This document shows, in pieces, positions 1-7,776 of a DNA stretch of 15,916 bases. The position numbers were made by a program, and so were the translations under genes. Source of the stretch: Candidatus Zixiibacteriota bacterium (GTDB taxonomy: Bacteria > SM23-81); the NCBI GenBank assembly GCA_030628225.1, contig DAOVRJ010000023.1, forward strand, positions 1-15,916. Reading direction: 5' to 3'. The stretch's first letter is position 1, and each line of letters opens with the position of its first letter. The notes below the pieces were generated by a model. It did not search any database, was not told the DNA's origin, and saw only the letters and a list, made by a program, of their open reading frames with translations.

Positions 1-782
1 TCTATCTCGGCCGCCACCTCCATGTGGACCTTGATGGTCACCAACTCCCTGGACAGGCGGGCCAGGTCAGCATTTTGCAACAGGTTTTGCTGAACTTTCC
101 TGCTGGAGATCTCATCGGCCCGGGCGATAGCCGTCTCGATGTCCCCGAAGCGCTGAATCAGGTCGATGGCTGTCTTGGGGCCGATTCCGGGCACTCCGCT
201 CACGTTGTCGGAACTATCGCCCATCAGGCCCAAAACCTCCACCACCCTGTTCGGGGGCACCCCGAATTTCTCCTCCACTTTAGCTTCATCGAAGAGTACC
301 GGATCTTCCCCTCTCCGACGAGGATTCAACACTTTGACTCTTTCGGAAACCAGCTGCAGGAAATCCTTATCTCCACTGACCAAAACCACTTCCAAACTCT
401 GTCTCTCAGCACAGCGAGCCAGTGTGCCCATGAGATCGTCGGCCTCGAACCCCTCCTGCTCCAACATGACGATGTTCATGGTCTCCACCACCTGTCGAAT
501 GCGAGGCATCTGGTCTCTCATCTCATCGGGCATTTTAACCCGCGTAGATTTATAAGCCGGATACATCTTGTGGCGAAAGGTGGGAGCGGCCGTATCGAAG
601 ACCACGGCCAGATGGCTGGGTTTGTGCTCGCGGATGATCTTCAGCAGAGCGCTGGTAAAACCGAATACGGCGCTGGTGTTCTCTCCCTTGGAGTTGATCA
701 GGGGGTTGCGGATAAAGGCGAAATAAGAGCGATAAGCTAAGGCATGACCATCGATGAGAAAGAGGCGTTTGGGCTCAGTCAT
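1..782 (-). CDS. polA: DNA polymerase I, N-terminal 5'-3' exonuclease domain (partial, runs off left edge)
   Basis: PolA fills gaps and removes RNA primers from Okazaki fragments in the cytoplasm. Only the first 260 codons are present, and they cover the FEN-like 5' nuclease domain. Visible family motifs are LFLIDGHALAYRSYFAF (residues 7-23, metal-binding Asp11), FDTAAPTFRHKMYPAYKSTR (62-81), GFEADDLMGTLA (111-122), VSGDKDFLQLV (135-145) and GLMGDSSDN followed by the helix-hairpin-helix VPGIGPKTAIDL (185-208). The start is the ATG at 780-782, with a GGGAG about 11 bases upstream. It follows prmC by 42 bases, probably in the same transcript. The 3'-5' exonuclease and polymerase domains lie outside the window, so I cannot say whether this is a full PolA or a stand-alone nuclease. 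The length already reached and the family resemblance favour PolA. Confidence 0.93.
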   Translation of the reverse strand, partial: MTEPKRLFLIDGHALAYRSYFAFIRNPLINSKGENTSAVFGFTSALLKIIREHKPSHLAVVFDTAAPTFRHKMYPAYKSTRVKMPDEMRDQMPRIRQVVETMNIVMLEQEGFEADDLMGTLARCAERQSLEVVLVSGDKDFLQLVSERVKVLNPRRRGEDPVLFDEAKVEEKFGVPPNRVVEVLGLMGDSSDNVSGVPGIGPKTAIDLIQRFGDIETAIARADEISSRKVQQNLLQNADLARLSRELVTIKVHMEVAAEI

Positions 783-824
783 GAGATGGGTTTCTCCCTT
801 CTTCCCAACAATCAAGGCTAACTC

Positions 825-1709
825 TCAACTGTGTGATGCCCTCTCCACCATCACCACTCGTTGGACCCCGGTATAATCTTTGATCACCCGGGGCTCACCG
901 AAGGCCCTGGTCTTCACCATCAGTTCCCCCACTACCTGGGCCTGCCCGGCACCTACTTCCAGAACCAGAAGTCCATCTCTGGTCAGAAATTCCGGCGCCT
1001 CGGCTACCACCCGGCGAATGACCTCCAGCCCATCGGACCCTCCGTCCAGAGCCAGCAACGGCTCGTGGAGGCGGATCTCTGGGGGCAAGTTCTCCAGCTG
1101 ATCACTGCTTACGTAGGGTGGATTGCAGACCACTGCCGTAAAAGCTCCCCTCTTTCCCTTCAGGGGATCGAAGAGATCCCCCTGAGCAAAACTAATTCTC
1201 TCCACCACGCCGTGTCTTTGGGCATTTCTGCGGGCCAGCCCCAGAGCTTCTGCGGAGCAATCCGTGGCCCACAGCCGGGCTCCGGAGAGATGGACAGCCA
1301 GGCTGATGGCGATCACGCCAGAGCCCGTGCCCAGATCGGCTATTTTCAGAGACGGTCCCAAAGATCTGAGCCGCTCCAGAACTATCTCTACCAGGATCTC
1401 CGTCTCCGGACGGGGGATCAGGGCCGCGGGACTCACCAGGAAATTGAGGGAGAAAAATTCCGTTTCCCCCATCAGGTATTGCAGGGGACAACCAGCGAGA
1501 CGATCCTTCACCAGGGCCCGGAAGGCGGACACCTCCCGCTCTTTCAGGGGACGATCGTAATTCAGGTACAGGTCGATGCGCCTGAGGTCCAAAACGTGTC
1601 CCAGCATCACCTCTGCGTTGAGCCGAGGGTTGTCCAAGTTTTTTTTTCTCAGATAGCCAGCGGTTTTGCTCAAGATCTCCGCAATGGCCCATACCTTTCG
1701 TTTCTCCAA
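825..1709 (-). CDS. prmC: Peptide chain release factor N5-glutamine methyltransferase
   Basis: PrmC (HemK) uses S-adenosylmethionine to methylate the glutamine of the GGQ motif in release factors, which speeds peptide release. The 294-residue length is normal. An N-terminal helical release-factor-binding domain (about 1-95) precedes a Rossmann methyltransferase domain with the SAM motif DLGTGSG (125-131) and the hallmark NPPY (196-199), which binds the substrate glutamine. LHEPLLALDGGSDGL is also typical. The start codon is TTG at 1707-1709, preceded by AGGGTGA; no ATG or GTG lies near the N-terminus in this frame. The gene lies between a small coiled-coil gene and polA. Its substrate RF1 is encoded two genes upstream, a common bacterial pairing. 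Confidence 0.96.
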   Translation of the reverse strand: MEKRKVWAIAEILSKTAGYLRKKNLDNPRLNAEVMLGHVLDLRRIDLYLNYDRPLKEREVSAFRALVKDRLAGCPLQYLMGETEFFSLNFLVSPAALIPRPETEILVEIVLERLRSLGPSLKIADLGTGSGVIAISLAVHLSGARLWATDCSAEALGLARRNAQRHGVVERISFAQGDLFDPLKGKRGAFTAVVCNPPYVSSDQLENLPPEIRLHEPLLALDGGSDGLEVIRRVVAEAPEFLTRDGLLVLEVGAGQAQVVGELMVKTRAFGEPRVIKDYTGVQRVVMVERASHS

Positions 1710-1739
1710 GGCTCACCCTAGCTTTTCGTGATTCAGGTG

Positions 1740-2042
1740 CTATTCTTTTTCCTGGGGATCATCTGTCTGGGCTTCCCGGAAGCGGCTCTCCGCCTCGACC
1801 AGCTTGGCCTTTATCTCCTTCAACTCCTCTTCTATCAGGTGAAGTTGACGGTCCTTCTCCTGGATTCTGATGCGCAGGTTATTAACCCGTTCCCGATCCT
1901 GGCCCCCCAGAGATTTCTCCAAGAGCCCGATGACGATCTTCCTCTCTGAAAATAAAAAATCTCGCACCTTCAGCGTTTTTTCTCGCTGAGCCTTCAAGCT
2001 CTGTACGCGTTTCTGCCGCTCCCTGGCGGCTTTATCGATCAT
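1740..2042 (-). CDS. Small predicted coiled-coil protein of unknown function
   Basis: The product is 100 residues, highly charged and rich in Glu, Lys, Arg and Gln, with no signal peptide or membrane segment. Hydrophobic residues recur with heptad-like spacing over about residues 10-90, for example in RVNNLRIRIQEKDRQLHLIE, so a long alpha-helical coiled coil is likely. The ATG at 2040-2042 has GGGGG five bases upstream. The gene lies after the prfA terminator and 30 bases before prmC, so it probably heads a small prmC-polA transcript. I do not recognise a family. Its position next to prfA and prmC hints at a translation or housekeeping role, but that is only context. Its ordered spacing and ribosome-binding site support a real gene. 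Confidence 0.7.
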   Translation of the reverse strand: MIDKAARERQKRVQSLKAQREKTLKVRDFLFSERKIVIGLLEKSLGGQDRERVNNLRIRIQEKDRQLHLIEEELKEIKAKLVEAESRFREAQTDDPQEKE

Positions 2043-2054
2043 GAACGCCCCCTT

Positions 2055-2070
2055 GGCCGAATGCTCGGCC
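2055..2070 (-). other. Small hairpin upstream of the coiled-coil gene
   Basis: GGCCGA (2055-2060) and TCGGCC (2065-2070) form a perfect 6-bp stem with a 4-base loop. It lies 13 bases before the start codon, just upstream of the GGGGG ribosome-binding site. No U tract follows, so it is not a terminator. It could shape the leader RNA. Confidence 0.4.
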
Positions 2071-2117
2071 TAAAACCTGTAGCCTCACATCAAGTCAGCG
2101 GACAAATGGGCGGCCAG

Positions 2118-2147
2118 TGAAAAACCTGCCCAGAGACAAGGCAGGTT
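2118..2147 (-). terminator. Intrinsic terminator after prfA
   Basis: On the minus strand AACCTGCC (2147-2140) pairs with GGCAGGTT (2130-2123) across a 9-base loop, and the stem runs into TTTTTC. It begins 12 bases after the prfA stop codon. The U tract is short and shares bases with the stem, so termination may be partial, allowing read-through into the coiled-coil gene, prmC and polA. Confidence 0.7.
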
Positions 2148-2159
2148 CTTCAGATCCGC

Positions 2160-3230
2160 TCAATTGTTGCCAAACTCCCTCAACTTCTCTTTCCTCTCCT
2201 CTGTTTTCAAGGTCTGAATCACCTCTTCCAGCTCGCCGGCCAAAACCTGCTCCAGTTTGTAAAGGGTCAAACCCACGCGATGGTCGGTCAGCCGACCCTG
2301 AGGAAAGTTATAGGTCCTGATCTTGGCGCTGCGGTCGCCGCTGCCCACCTGTGACTTCCGGCTCTGAGCAACGGCCCGGTGCTGCTTTTCTTGAATTTGG
2401 TCTAAAACTCGTGCTCTGAGAACCTTCATGGCCTTGGCTTTGTTCTTATGCTGGGATTTCTCATCCTGGCAGGTGGCCACGACTCCCGTGGGGATGTGCG
2501 TGATACGCACCGCCGAATCGGTGGTGTTCACGCTCTGCCCGCCGGGTCCTGAGGAGCGAAAAACGTCCACTCGCAAATCTTTAGAATCGATCTGAACCTC
2601 CACCTCCTCGGGCTCCGGAAGAACCACCACGGAGGCGGCGGATGTATGTATGCGACCACTTGACTCGGTGATGGGCACCCTCTGCACTCGATGAACCCCG
2701 CTCTCGTATCGCATCTTTCCATAGGCGCCTGATCCCTCCACGGAGAAGACGATCTCCTTAAATCCACCGATTTCCGTAGAATTTGAGCCCATTATCTCGA
2801 TATGCCACCCCTGTCGTTCAGCAAACTTCGAGTACATCCGAAACAGATCGGCCGCAAACAGGCTGGCCTCCCCCCCACCGGTCCCAGCCCGTATCTCCAC
2901 GATGGCATTACCCTTGTCCCGGGGGTTCTCCGGCACCAACATCAGCTTCAACTTCTCCTCCAGCCGCTGTTGCTCCCGTTTCAGCTCCTGGATCTCATCT
3001 CGAGCTAAATCGGCCAACTCCTCATCGGAACTTGACAGCAACATCTCATCTTCCTCGATATTCTGGCGCACCTGAGTATATTTTTTATTCACCTCCACGA
3101 TCCCGGACAGATCTTTGTACTCGCGGGCCAGCTTCTGAAGCTGCTCCCCATCAGTCACAATATTTGGATCGCTGAGCATCTGATGGAGAGCGGAATGCCT
3201 GGAAATCAGCTTGTCTAACTTCTCCAACAT
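2160..3230 (-). CDS. prfA: Peptide chain release factor 1
   Basis: RF1 reads UAA and UAG stop codons in the ribosomal A site and triggers hydrolysis of peptidyl-tRNA. The 356-residue length is typical. Domain 1 is helical (about 1-105). The recognition tripeptide region reads RVQRVPITESSGRIHTSA (181-198); its P-x-T form (PIT, 186-188) marks RF1 rather than RF2, which has SPF. The catalytic GGQ is at 230-232 inside SSGPGGQSVNTTDSAVR, followed by the basic DEKSQHKNKAKAM stretch. The ATG at 3228-3230 has only a weak purine-rich sequence (AGAGAAAAG) upstream. It lies downstream of yqhQ across a hairpin, and PrmC, the enzyme that methylates its GGQ, is encoded two genes downstream. Confidence 0.98.
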   Translation of the reverse strand: MLEKLDKLISRHSALHQMLSDPNIVTDGEQLQKLAREYKDLSGIVEVNKKYTQVRQNIEEDEMLLSSSDEELADLARDEIQELKREQQRLEEKLKLMLVPENPRDKGNAIVEIRAGTGGGEASLFAADLFRMYSKFAERQGWHIEIMGSNSTEIGGFKEIVFSVEGSGAYGKMRYESGVHRVQRVPITESSGRIHTSAASVVVLPEPEEVEVQIDSKDLRVDVFRSSGPGGQSVNTTDSAVRITHIPTGVVATCQDEKSQHKNKAKAMKVLRARVLDQIQEKQHRAVAQSRKSQVGSGDRSAKIRTYNFPQGRLTDHRVGLTLYKLEQVLAGELEEVIQTLKTEERKEKLREFGNN

Positions 3231-3255
3231 AGCACGACTTTTCTCTATTGGACGC

Positions 3256-3272
3256 GGAGGCCAACGGCCTCC
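3256..3272 (-). other. Strong hairpin between yqhQ stop and prfA start
   Basis: GGAGGCC (3256-3262) and GGCCTCC (3266-3272) form a perfect 7-bp GC-rich stem with a 3-base loop. It lies three bases after the yqhQ stop codon and about 25 bases before the prfA ATG. No U tract follows on the minus strand, so a classical terminator is unlikely. It could be an RNA processing or stabilising element, or could modulate prfA translation. Confidence 0.5.
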
Positions 3273-3275
3273 ACC

Positions 3276-4214
3276 TCAGGGAGCCAACGCCTCTTTTAAG
3301 GCCACCAGGGCCACGGCTATCTGATCGTCGTCAGGTTCTTTTGTAGTGATTCTTTGAAGCCACAATCCCGGGGCCATGAGCACTCTGGCCAGTCGGTGTT
3401 GATGAGCTCGCCCGGACAGCTTGAGCAGCTCATAGGAAACCCCGGCAACAAAGGGCAGCAGCAAAAAATGTATCAAAAGTCGCTGGGCTAAACCGGGAAG
3501 ATGGCCCGTCTTCAGGGCAAACACGGTGTCTGCCAGGGAAAAAACCAGGATGGCCACCAGGGCCACGATGAGCAGAAAACTGGTTCCACAGCGGGGGTGT
3601 TTGGTGCTGAAGTTCCTGGCTTGCTCAGGAGTAAGTTCATGGCCCGCCTCGTAAGCAAAGATGGACTTATGTTCCGCCCCATGATATTCGAACAGTCTGC
3701 GCAACTCGTGAAACAGCGAGATGACCCATACATAGACCAGAAAAAGGATAATACGAATGGCTCCGGCGACGAGGTTAAAGCTTATGGCCCCTTTATGTAT
3801 CTGCAACAAATTGGTCAACAGAAGCGGGGTAAAGAAAAAAATGGCCAGTCCCAACCCCAGACCGAGAATTAGACTGACCACCAGAAATCCTTCGTTGCGG
3901 GAGGCTTTTTTTTTCCTTTCCCGGGCATCTTTCTCCTTCTGCTCCTCCTCCAGATCGTTCATGGCCACCTCTGCCGAGTAGTTCAGGGTTTTCAGGCCGA
4001 TGACCAGCATCTCAAAGAAGGAAATTACACCTCGAATGACGGGTAAACCCAGGAGACGGTATCTTTTAGAGAGGGCCACATAGGGTTCGTTCTTCACAAC
4101 GATCTGGCCATTTTTCCGCCTGACAGCGGTCACCACCCGTTTGGGGGAACGCATCATCACACCCTCAATGACTGCCTGTCCTCCCACCTCGATCTTATCG
4201 GTTTTTCCGAACAT
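3276..4214 (-). CDS. yqhQ: DUF1385 (YqhQ-like) polytopic membrane protein
   Basis: This is a conserved membrane protein of the DUF1385 family, whose molecular function I do not know. The diagnostic N-terminus [19 protein letters not shown] (7-25) is clear, as are the central [14 protein letters not shown] (176-189) and HPRCGTSFL (206-214). Hydrophobic stretches at about 58-76, 109-135, 148-168, 211-232 and 246-263 suggest about five membrane segments. A charged Glu/Lys stretch (88-107) separates the first two. I chose the ATG at 4212-4214 because GGGGAGGA lies upstream of it and because family members start just before the GGQAVIEG motif. An in-frame ATG at 4233-4235 would add seven residues but has no ribosome-binding site and sits close to a terminator-like hairpin. 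It lies between rpmE and prfA, a widespread arrangement. Confidence 0.93.
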   Translation of the reverse strand: MFGKTDKIEVGGQAVIEGVMMRSPKRVVTAVRRKNGQIVVKNEPYVALSKRYRLLGLPVIRGVISFFEMLVIGLKTLNYSAEVAMNDLEEEQKEKDARERKKKASRNEGFLVVSLILGLGLGLAIFFFTPLLLTNLLQIHKGAISFNLVAGAIRIILFLVYVWVISLFHELRRLFEYHGAEHKSIFAYEAGHELTPEQARNFSTKHPRCGTSFLLIVALVAILVFSLADTVFALKTGHLPGLAQRLLIHFLLLPFVAGVSYELLKLSGRAHQHRLARVLMAPGLWLQRITTKEPDDDQIAVALVALKEALAP

Positions 4215-4244
4215 CTTGATCGCTTTCCTCCCCATCTGGATGAG

Positions 4245-4291
4245 AAAAGAGCGCTGAACCGGGTGTTTCCCGAGTAAAACCCCCTCAGCGC
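4245..4291 (-). terminator. Terminator or attenuator-like hairpin between rpmE and yqhQ
   Basis: On the minus strand GCGCTGA (4291-4285) pairs with TCAGCGC (4257-4251). The 27-base interval holds a nested CGGG/CCCG stem (4260-4263 with 4269-4272). TCTTTTC follows. The shape is that of a two-level stem-loop with a weak U tract. It may partly terminate the rpmE transcript and so lower expression of yqhQ and prfA. Confidence 0.5.
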
Positions 4292-4303
4292 CCCAAGATT
4301 AAG

Positions 4304-4663
4304 CTACTGCTCGTTGCCCTTTGTATCGGACTGTTTCTCCTCCACCTGCTTGTCAGATTGCTTCTGATCCGGGGACTCCTCCGTTTTCTGATCCGCAGCC
4401 TTCGTCGCCTTCCGATCCGGGGATTTCTCTACCTTCTCCTCCGGAGATTCCTCCGTTCCAAACTCCTTCAGACCATATCTCCTCCGAAATCGCTCCACGC
4501 GACCGGCCGTATCCACCAGCTTCTGCTTGCCGGTGAAGAAAGGATGGCAGCTAGAACAAATTTCAATCCGTATGTTGCTTTTGGTAGACCGGGTGTGGAT
4601 CACGTTCCCGCAGGCGCAGGTGATAGTGGTTTCCTTGTACTCAGGATGAATGTCTTTCTTCAA
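4304..4663 (-). CDS. rpmE: Ribosomal protein L31 with long charged C-terminal extension
   Basis: L31 binds the large subunit near the central protuberance and bridges the subunits. Residues 1-66 are a full zinc-type (C+) L31: MKKDIHPEY at the start, cysteines at 16, 18, 36 and 39, and then [20 protein letters not shown]. About 50 extra residues (67-119) follow. They are almost entirely Glu, Lys, Gln, Asp, Ser and Thr, with repeated SPD(R/Q)K and KQSD units, and are predicted disordered. The family is normally 65-75 residues. The start is TTG at 4661-4663, with AGGAGG five bases upstream; no ATG fits. An extended -10 promoter lies in the gap after rho, so it can be expressed on its own. The intact cysteines imply the zinc-bound form. 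Confidence 0.95.
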   Translation of the reverse strand: MKKDIHPEYKETTITCACGNVIHTRSTKSNIRIEICSSCHPFFTGKQKLVDTAGRVERFRRRYGLKEFGTEESPEEKVEKSPDRKATKAADQKTEESPDQKQSDKQVEEKQSDTKGNEQ

Positions 4664-4709
4664 AATAGCCTCCTAATACATCTTTTCTGGTTCAAGAGTT
4701 TAATAAAAA

Positions 4710-4738
4710 AATATAACAAAAATGCTTCCCCGATGCAA
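4710..4738 (-). promoter_or_regulatory. Probable extended -10 promoter for rpmE
   Basis: On the minus strand TTGCAT (4738-4733), a 17-base spacer and TATATT (4715-4710) are preceded by TGT, giving the extended -10 form TGTTATATT. The -35 box is weak, as is usual with extended -10 promoters. The predicted start is near 4703, leaving a leader of about 40 bases before the rpmE TTG codon. The region is strikingly AT-rich compared with its surroundings. Confidence 0.6.
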
Positions 4739-4759
4739 GAGAAAAGGAACTCGCCCGAT

Positions 4760-6007
4760 CTACTCGCTCATAGACTCTAAAAACCGCTTGTTGCTCTTGG
4801 CAGATGTCAGCTTTTTTTTCAGAAACTCCATCGTCTCTATGGCGTTCATTTCGTTGAGAAATTTTCGCAGGATCCAGATCCGGTTCAGCTCCTCCTCGCT
4901 GAACAGCAACTCCTCTTTGCGGGTACCGGACCGATTGATGTCTATGGCCGGAAAGATGCGTCGATCGGCCAATCGGCGATCAAGAACCAGTTCCATATTT
5001 CCAGTCCCCTTGAACTCCTCAAAGATCACCTCGTCCATACGGCTCCCCGTTTCGATGAGGGCCGTAGCGATGACCGTCAGGCTACCCCCCTCCTCGATGT
5101 TACGGGCCGCCCCGAAAAAGCGCTTGGGTCGCTGGAGGGCATTGGAATCCACGCCACCGGAGAGTATCTTGCCACTATGGGGCACCACGGCATTGTGGGC
5201 CCGAGCCAGTCGTGTGATGCTGTCCAAAAGGATGACTACGTCGTGTTGATGCTCAACCAACCGCTTGGCTTTCTCCAGGACCATATCCGCCACCTGGACA
5301 TGCCGCTCTGCGGGTTCATCAAAAGTCGAGCTGATCACCTCACCCTTCACCGATCTTTGCATATCGGTGACCTCCTCCGGACGCTCGTCGATGAGCAGAA
5401 CGATTAGTTGGATACTGGGACTATTAATGGTTATGCTGTTGGCGATACTTTGCAGTAACATGGTCTTACCGGCCCTGGGAGGAGACACTATCAGGCCTCT
5501 CTGCCCCTTGCCGATGGGGGTAAACAAGTCCATGATCCTCATGGACAAATTCCCCGAGGGTTCCTCCAGCTTGACCATTTCCTGAGGATACAGGGGAGTG
5601 AGATTGTCGAACAGGATCTTCTGCTTGGCCAGCTCGGGGTTCTCAAAATTCACCGCCTCTACGCGCAACAGGGCGAAGTATTTCTCCGTCTCCTTGGGAG
5701 GACGAATCTGGCCCGAGATGGTGTCTCCGGTGCGCAGATCAAACCGCTTGATTTGGGAGGGGGAAACGTAGATGTCGTCAGGACCGGGTAGGTAATTATA
5801 GCCGGGAGATCTTAAAAATCCATATCCCTCCGACAATATTTCCAGGACTCCGGCGGCGAAAATGAACCCGTTTTTCTCCGTTTGGCCCTCCAGGATCTTA
5901 AAGATCAGCTCTTGTTTTCTCGTGCCGCTGACCCCGGAGATCTTCAAATCCTGGGCCACCTTTAATAGCTCGGAGATAGTTTTGGTCTTCAGCTCCACGA
6001 TATCCAT
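4760..6007 (-). CDS. rho: Transcription termination factor Rho
   Basis: Rho is the hexameric RNA helicase that ends transcription of untranslated RNA. The 415 residues match the usual length. In order: the N-terminal SAP-like helices (1-42, [20 protein letters not shown]), a cold-shock RNA-binding fold (about 48-120, with [16 protein letters not shown] at 53-68), Walker A PPRAGKT (176-182), Walker [15 protein letters not shown] (257-270), the Q-loop and R-loop region (280-302, [20 protein letters not shown]) and the C-terminal GTRKEELL. I chose the ATG at 6005-6007 because AAGAGG lies seven bases upstream and the family begins with this M-D-I/L-x-x-L-K motif. An upstream in-frame codon at 6049 would add 14 unrelated residues. 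There is no large basic insertion of the actinobacterial or Bacteroidetes type. argS is 107 bases upstream. Confidence 0.98.
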   Translation of the reverse strand: MDIVELKTKTISELLKVAQDLKISGVSGTRKQELIFKILEGQTEKNGFIFAAGVLEILSEGYGFLRSPGYNYLPGPDDIYVSPSQIKRFDLRTGDTISGQIRPPKETEKYFALLRVEAVNFENPELAKQKILFDNLTPLYPQEMVKLEEPSGNLSMRIMDLFTPIGKGQRGLIVSPPRAGKTMLLQSIANSITINSPSIQLIVLLIDERPEEVTDMQRSVKGEVISSTFDEPAERHVQVADMVLEKAKRLVEHQHDVVILLDSITRLARAHNAVVPHSGKILSGGVDSNALQRPKRFFGAARNIEEGGSLTVIATALIETGSRMDEVIFEEFKGTGNMELVLDRRLADRRIFPAIDINRSGTRKEELLFSEEELNRIWILRKFLNEMNAIETMEFLKKKLTSAKSNKRFLESMSE

Positions 6008-6069
6008 GTTTGTACCTCTTGGGGAGAGAAAATTTCCATCTCGGCGCACATCCTATCACCAGTGTGTTG

Positions 6070-6084
6070 CCGGAACCGTTCCGG
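6070..6084 (-). other. Tight hairpin in the argS-rho gap (rho leader)
   Basis: CCGGAA (6070-6075) and TTCCGG (6079-6084) form a perfect 6-bp stem with a 3-base loop, inside the 107-base gap before rho. No U tract follows. In several bacteria rho is regulated through its own leader RNA. A role here is inference only. Confidence 0.35.
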
Positions 6085-6114
6085 TGAAACTCACAGCAGC
6101 TCTGGCGAACCGGA

Positions 6115-7773
6115 TCACATGTGAGTTGGCGCACTTATGCCGATCAACTTGAGGGCGTTTTTCAGAACGACCTGGGTGGCTTTAATCAAGGCGAGTCGAG
6201 CTGCGGTAAGACCTGCGTTATCAGTCACCACCCGGTATTTGTGGTAGAATAAGTGGAATGCGGTGGCCACATCTCGGAGGTAAACAGTTAATCTGTGAGG
6301 CTCCAAGGACCTGGCGGCCCCCAGAATGACCTCGGGCAACAGGATGATTTCCTTGATCAGGTCCAGCTCTTCCTTTTTGTTCAGCAAAGAGAGCTTCACA
6401 TCTTCAATGGCAGGAAGAGTAACTCCCTGATCTTTTGCGTGTTTCAGGATACTAGAGATTCGGGCATGCGCATACTGAACGTAGTAAACGGGGTTCTCCT
6501 CGGATTGTTCCACAGCCACATCCATGTCGAAGTCCAGATGGCTCTCCAGCCGACGCATCAGGAAAAAGAAGCGGGCCACATCCGTGCCCACCTCTTTTAC
6601 CAACTCCCGCATGGTGATGATGGACCCCGCTCGCTTGGACATCTTCACCGGCTTGCCTCCGCGAAGGAGATTGACCTGCTGAATAATACGCAGGTCCAGC
6701 CGGCTGGCATCTATGCCCAGGGCCTCGACGGCCGAGCGCATTCTCGGCACATAACCGTGATGGTCTGGACCCCAGAGGTCGATGATTCTATGAAATCCGC
6801 GATCCAACTTGTTCTTATGATAGCCGATATCCATCAGAAAATAGGTGGCCTCACCATCTTCCTTAATGAGAACTCTATCTTCCTCGTCGTAGAAATCAGA
6901 GGATCGGAACCAAACGGCTCCTTCCCGCTCGTAGATGTGCCCGCCCTCGGTCAGCAGGGCCAGAACCTCCTCCAGGACTCCCGATTTCTTCAAATTCCTC
7001 TCGCTCATCCACACGTCGTAGGTGACCCCAAATTGCTTCAAATCATTCTGCTGCGCGGTTACAAGCTTGTGCAGAGCCTGATGGCGAATTTTCTCGCGCG
7101 TTTCGGCCGGCGGTAAGGAGAGATACTCGATGCCCACTTGATCTATGAGTTCCCTGGCCAGATCGATGAGGTACTCGCCGTGGTAAGCGTCATCGGGAAG
7201 CTCCACGGACTCCCCCAAAAGCTGGCGATACCTGATCTCCACTGATTCGGCCAATCGTCTCACCTGGGCACCAGTATCATTGACATAGTATTCCCGCTCC
7301 ACATAATGGCCCGTCGCCTGCAGAATATTGGCGATGCTGTCGCCCACCGCAGCGGCCCTGGCGCTAACCACGTTCAGGGGACCCGTGGGGTTTGCGCTGA
7401 CGAACTCCACTTGTACTTTCTGCCCCTTGCCCAACTCAGATTTGCCGAAGTTTTTTTCCTGCCCATGAATCTCCAGCAGCTGATCCCACAGATACCGGCT
7501 GCCGTAGGTGAAGTTGATGAAACCGGGCGCCCACACAGACCAGCTCTTAATCAGCCCTCTGTTCAGCTTAAGCTTCTGGGAAATAGCCTCAGCAATGGCC
7601 TGGGGATCCTGGCCTGCTTTTTTTGCCAGAATCATGGCTGCATTTGTGGACAGATCCCCGTGAAGATCCTTCTTCGGATGCTCCAGCTGTATCTCATCGG
7701 CAGACAGGCGCGGCAATCCATCTATCTGGGCAATCACCCGAGCTATTTTTCGCACAAGATATTCCTTGACCAT
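6115..7773 (-). CDS. argS: Arginyl-tRNA synthetase with an altered HIGH signature
   Basis: ArgRS charges tRNA-Arg with arginine using ATP. The 552 residues match the family. The N-terminal Add-1 domain (about 1-90) carries DLSTNAAMILAK (40-51). The class I catalytic core starts at VEFVSANPTGPL (122-133), where HVGH or HIGH should follow. Here positions 134-137 read NVVS, so both histidines are gone. The rest of the core is intact: EYYVNDTGAQVRRL (161-174), YFLMDIGYHKNKLDRGF (311-327), DLWGPDHHGYVPRM (332-345) and KMSKRAGS (377-384). The C-terminal helical anticodon-binding domain includes YVQYAHARISSIL. The ATG is three bases after the rsfS stop, implying coupled translation. The overall identification is firm. 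The altered signature may be a lineage variant rather than a defect, since the flanking core is well conserved. Confidence 0.96.
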   Translation of the reverse strand: MVKEYLVRKIARVIAQIDGLPRLSADEIQLEHPKKDLHGDLSTNAAMILAKKAGQDPQAIAEAISQKLKLNRGLIKSWSVWAPGFINFTYGSRYLWDQLLEIHGQEKNFGKSELGKGQKVQVEFVSANPTGPLNVVSARAAAVGDSIANILQATGHYVEREYYVNDTGAQVRRLAESVEIRYRQLLGESVELPDDAYHGEYLIDLARELIDQVGIEYLSLPPAETREKIRHQALHKLVTAQQNDLKQFGVTYDVWMSERNLKKSGVLEEVLALLTEGGHIYEREGAVWFRSSDFYDEEDRVLIKEDGEATYFLMDIGYHKNKLDRGFHRIIDLWGPDHHGYVPRMRSAVEALGIDASRLDLRIIQQVNLLRGGKPVKMSKRAGSIITMRELVKEVGTDVARFFFLMRRLESHLDFDMDVAVEQSEENPVYYVQYAHARISSILKHAKDQGVTLPAIEDVKLSLLNKKEELDLIKEIILLPEVILGAARSLEPHRLTVYLRDVATAFHLFYHKYRVVTDNAGLTAARLALIKATQVVLKNALKLIGISAPTHM

Positions 7774-7776
7774 CTC

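Noticed and set aside
24-740. Long plus-strand open frame (about 238 codons) opposite polA
   Set aside because: It is an antisense shadow of the polA nuclease domain, whose motifs are unmistakable on the minus strand. It has no ribosome-binding site or recognisable domain.
861-1721. Long plus-strand open frame (about 286 codons) opposite prmC
   Set aside because: It is an antisense shadow of prmC. The translation is low in structured motifs, and prmC has NPPY and SAM-binding motifs.
2186-2188. Possibility that the release factor is RF2 with a programmed frameshift
   Set aside because: The recognition tripeptide is PIT (P-x-T, RF1 type), not SPF, and the frame is uninterrupted with no in-frame TGA slip site.
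4716-4740. Weak TGC/GCA hairpin plus T run after rho as a terminator
   Set aside because: Only three or four base pairs can form. The T-rich stretch is better explained as the -10 region of the rpmE promoter.
6008-6049. Longer rho start at 6049
   Set aside because: The 14 extra residues do not resemble Rho, whereas the ATG at 6007 has AAGAGG at seven bases and the usual Rho N-terminus.
6295-7116. Long plus-strand open frame (about 273 codons) opposite argS
   Set aside because: It is an antisense shadow of argS, which has KMSKR and other synthetase motifs.
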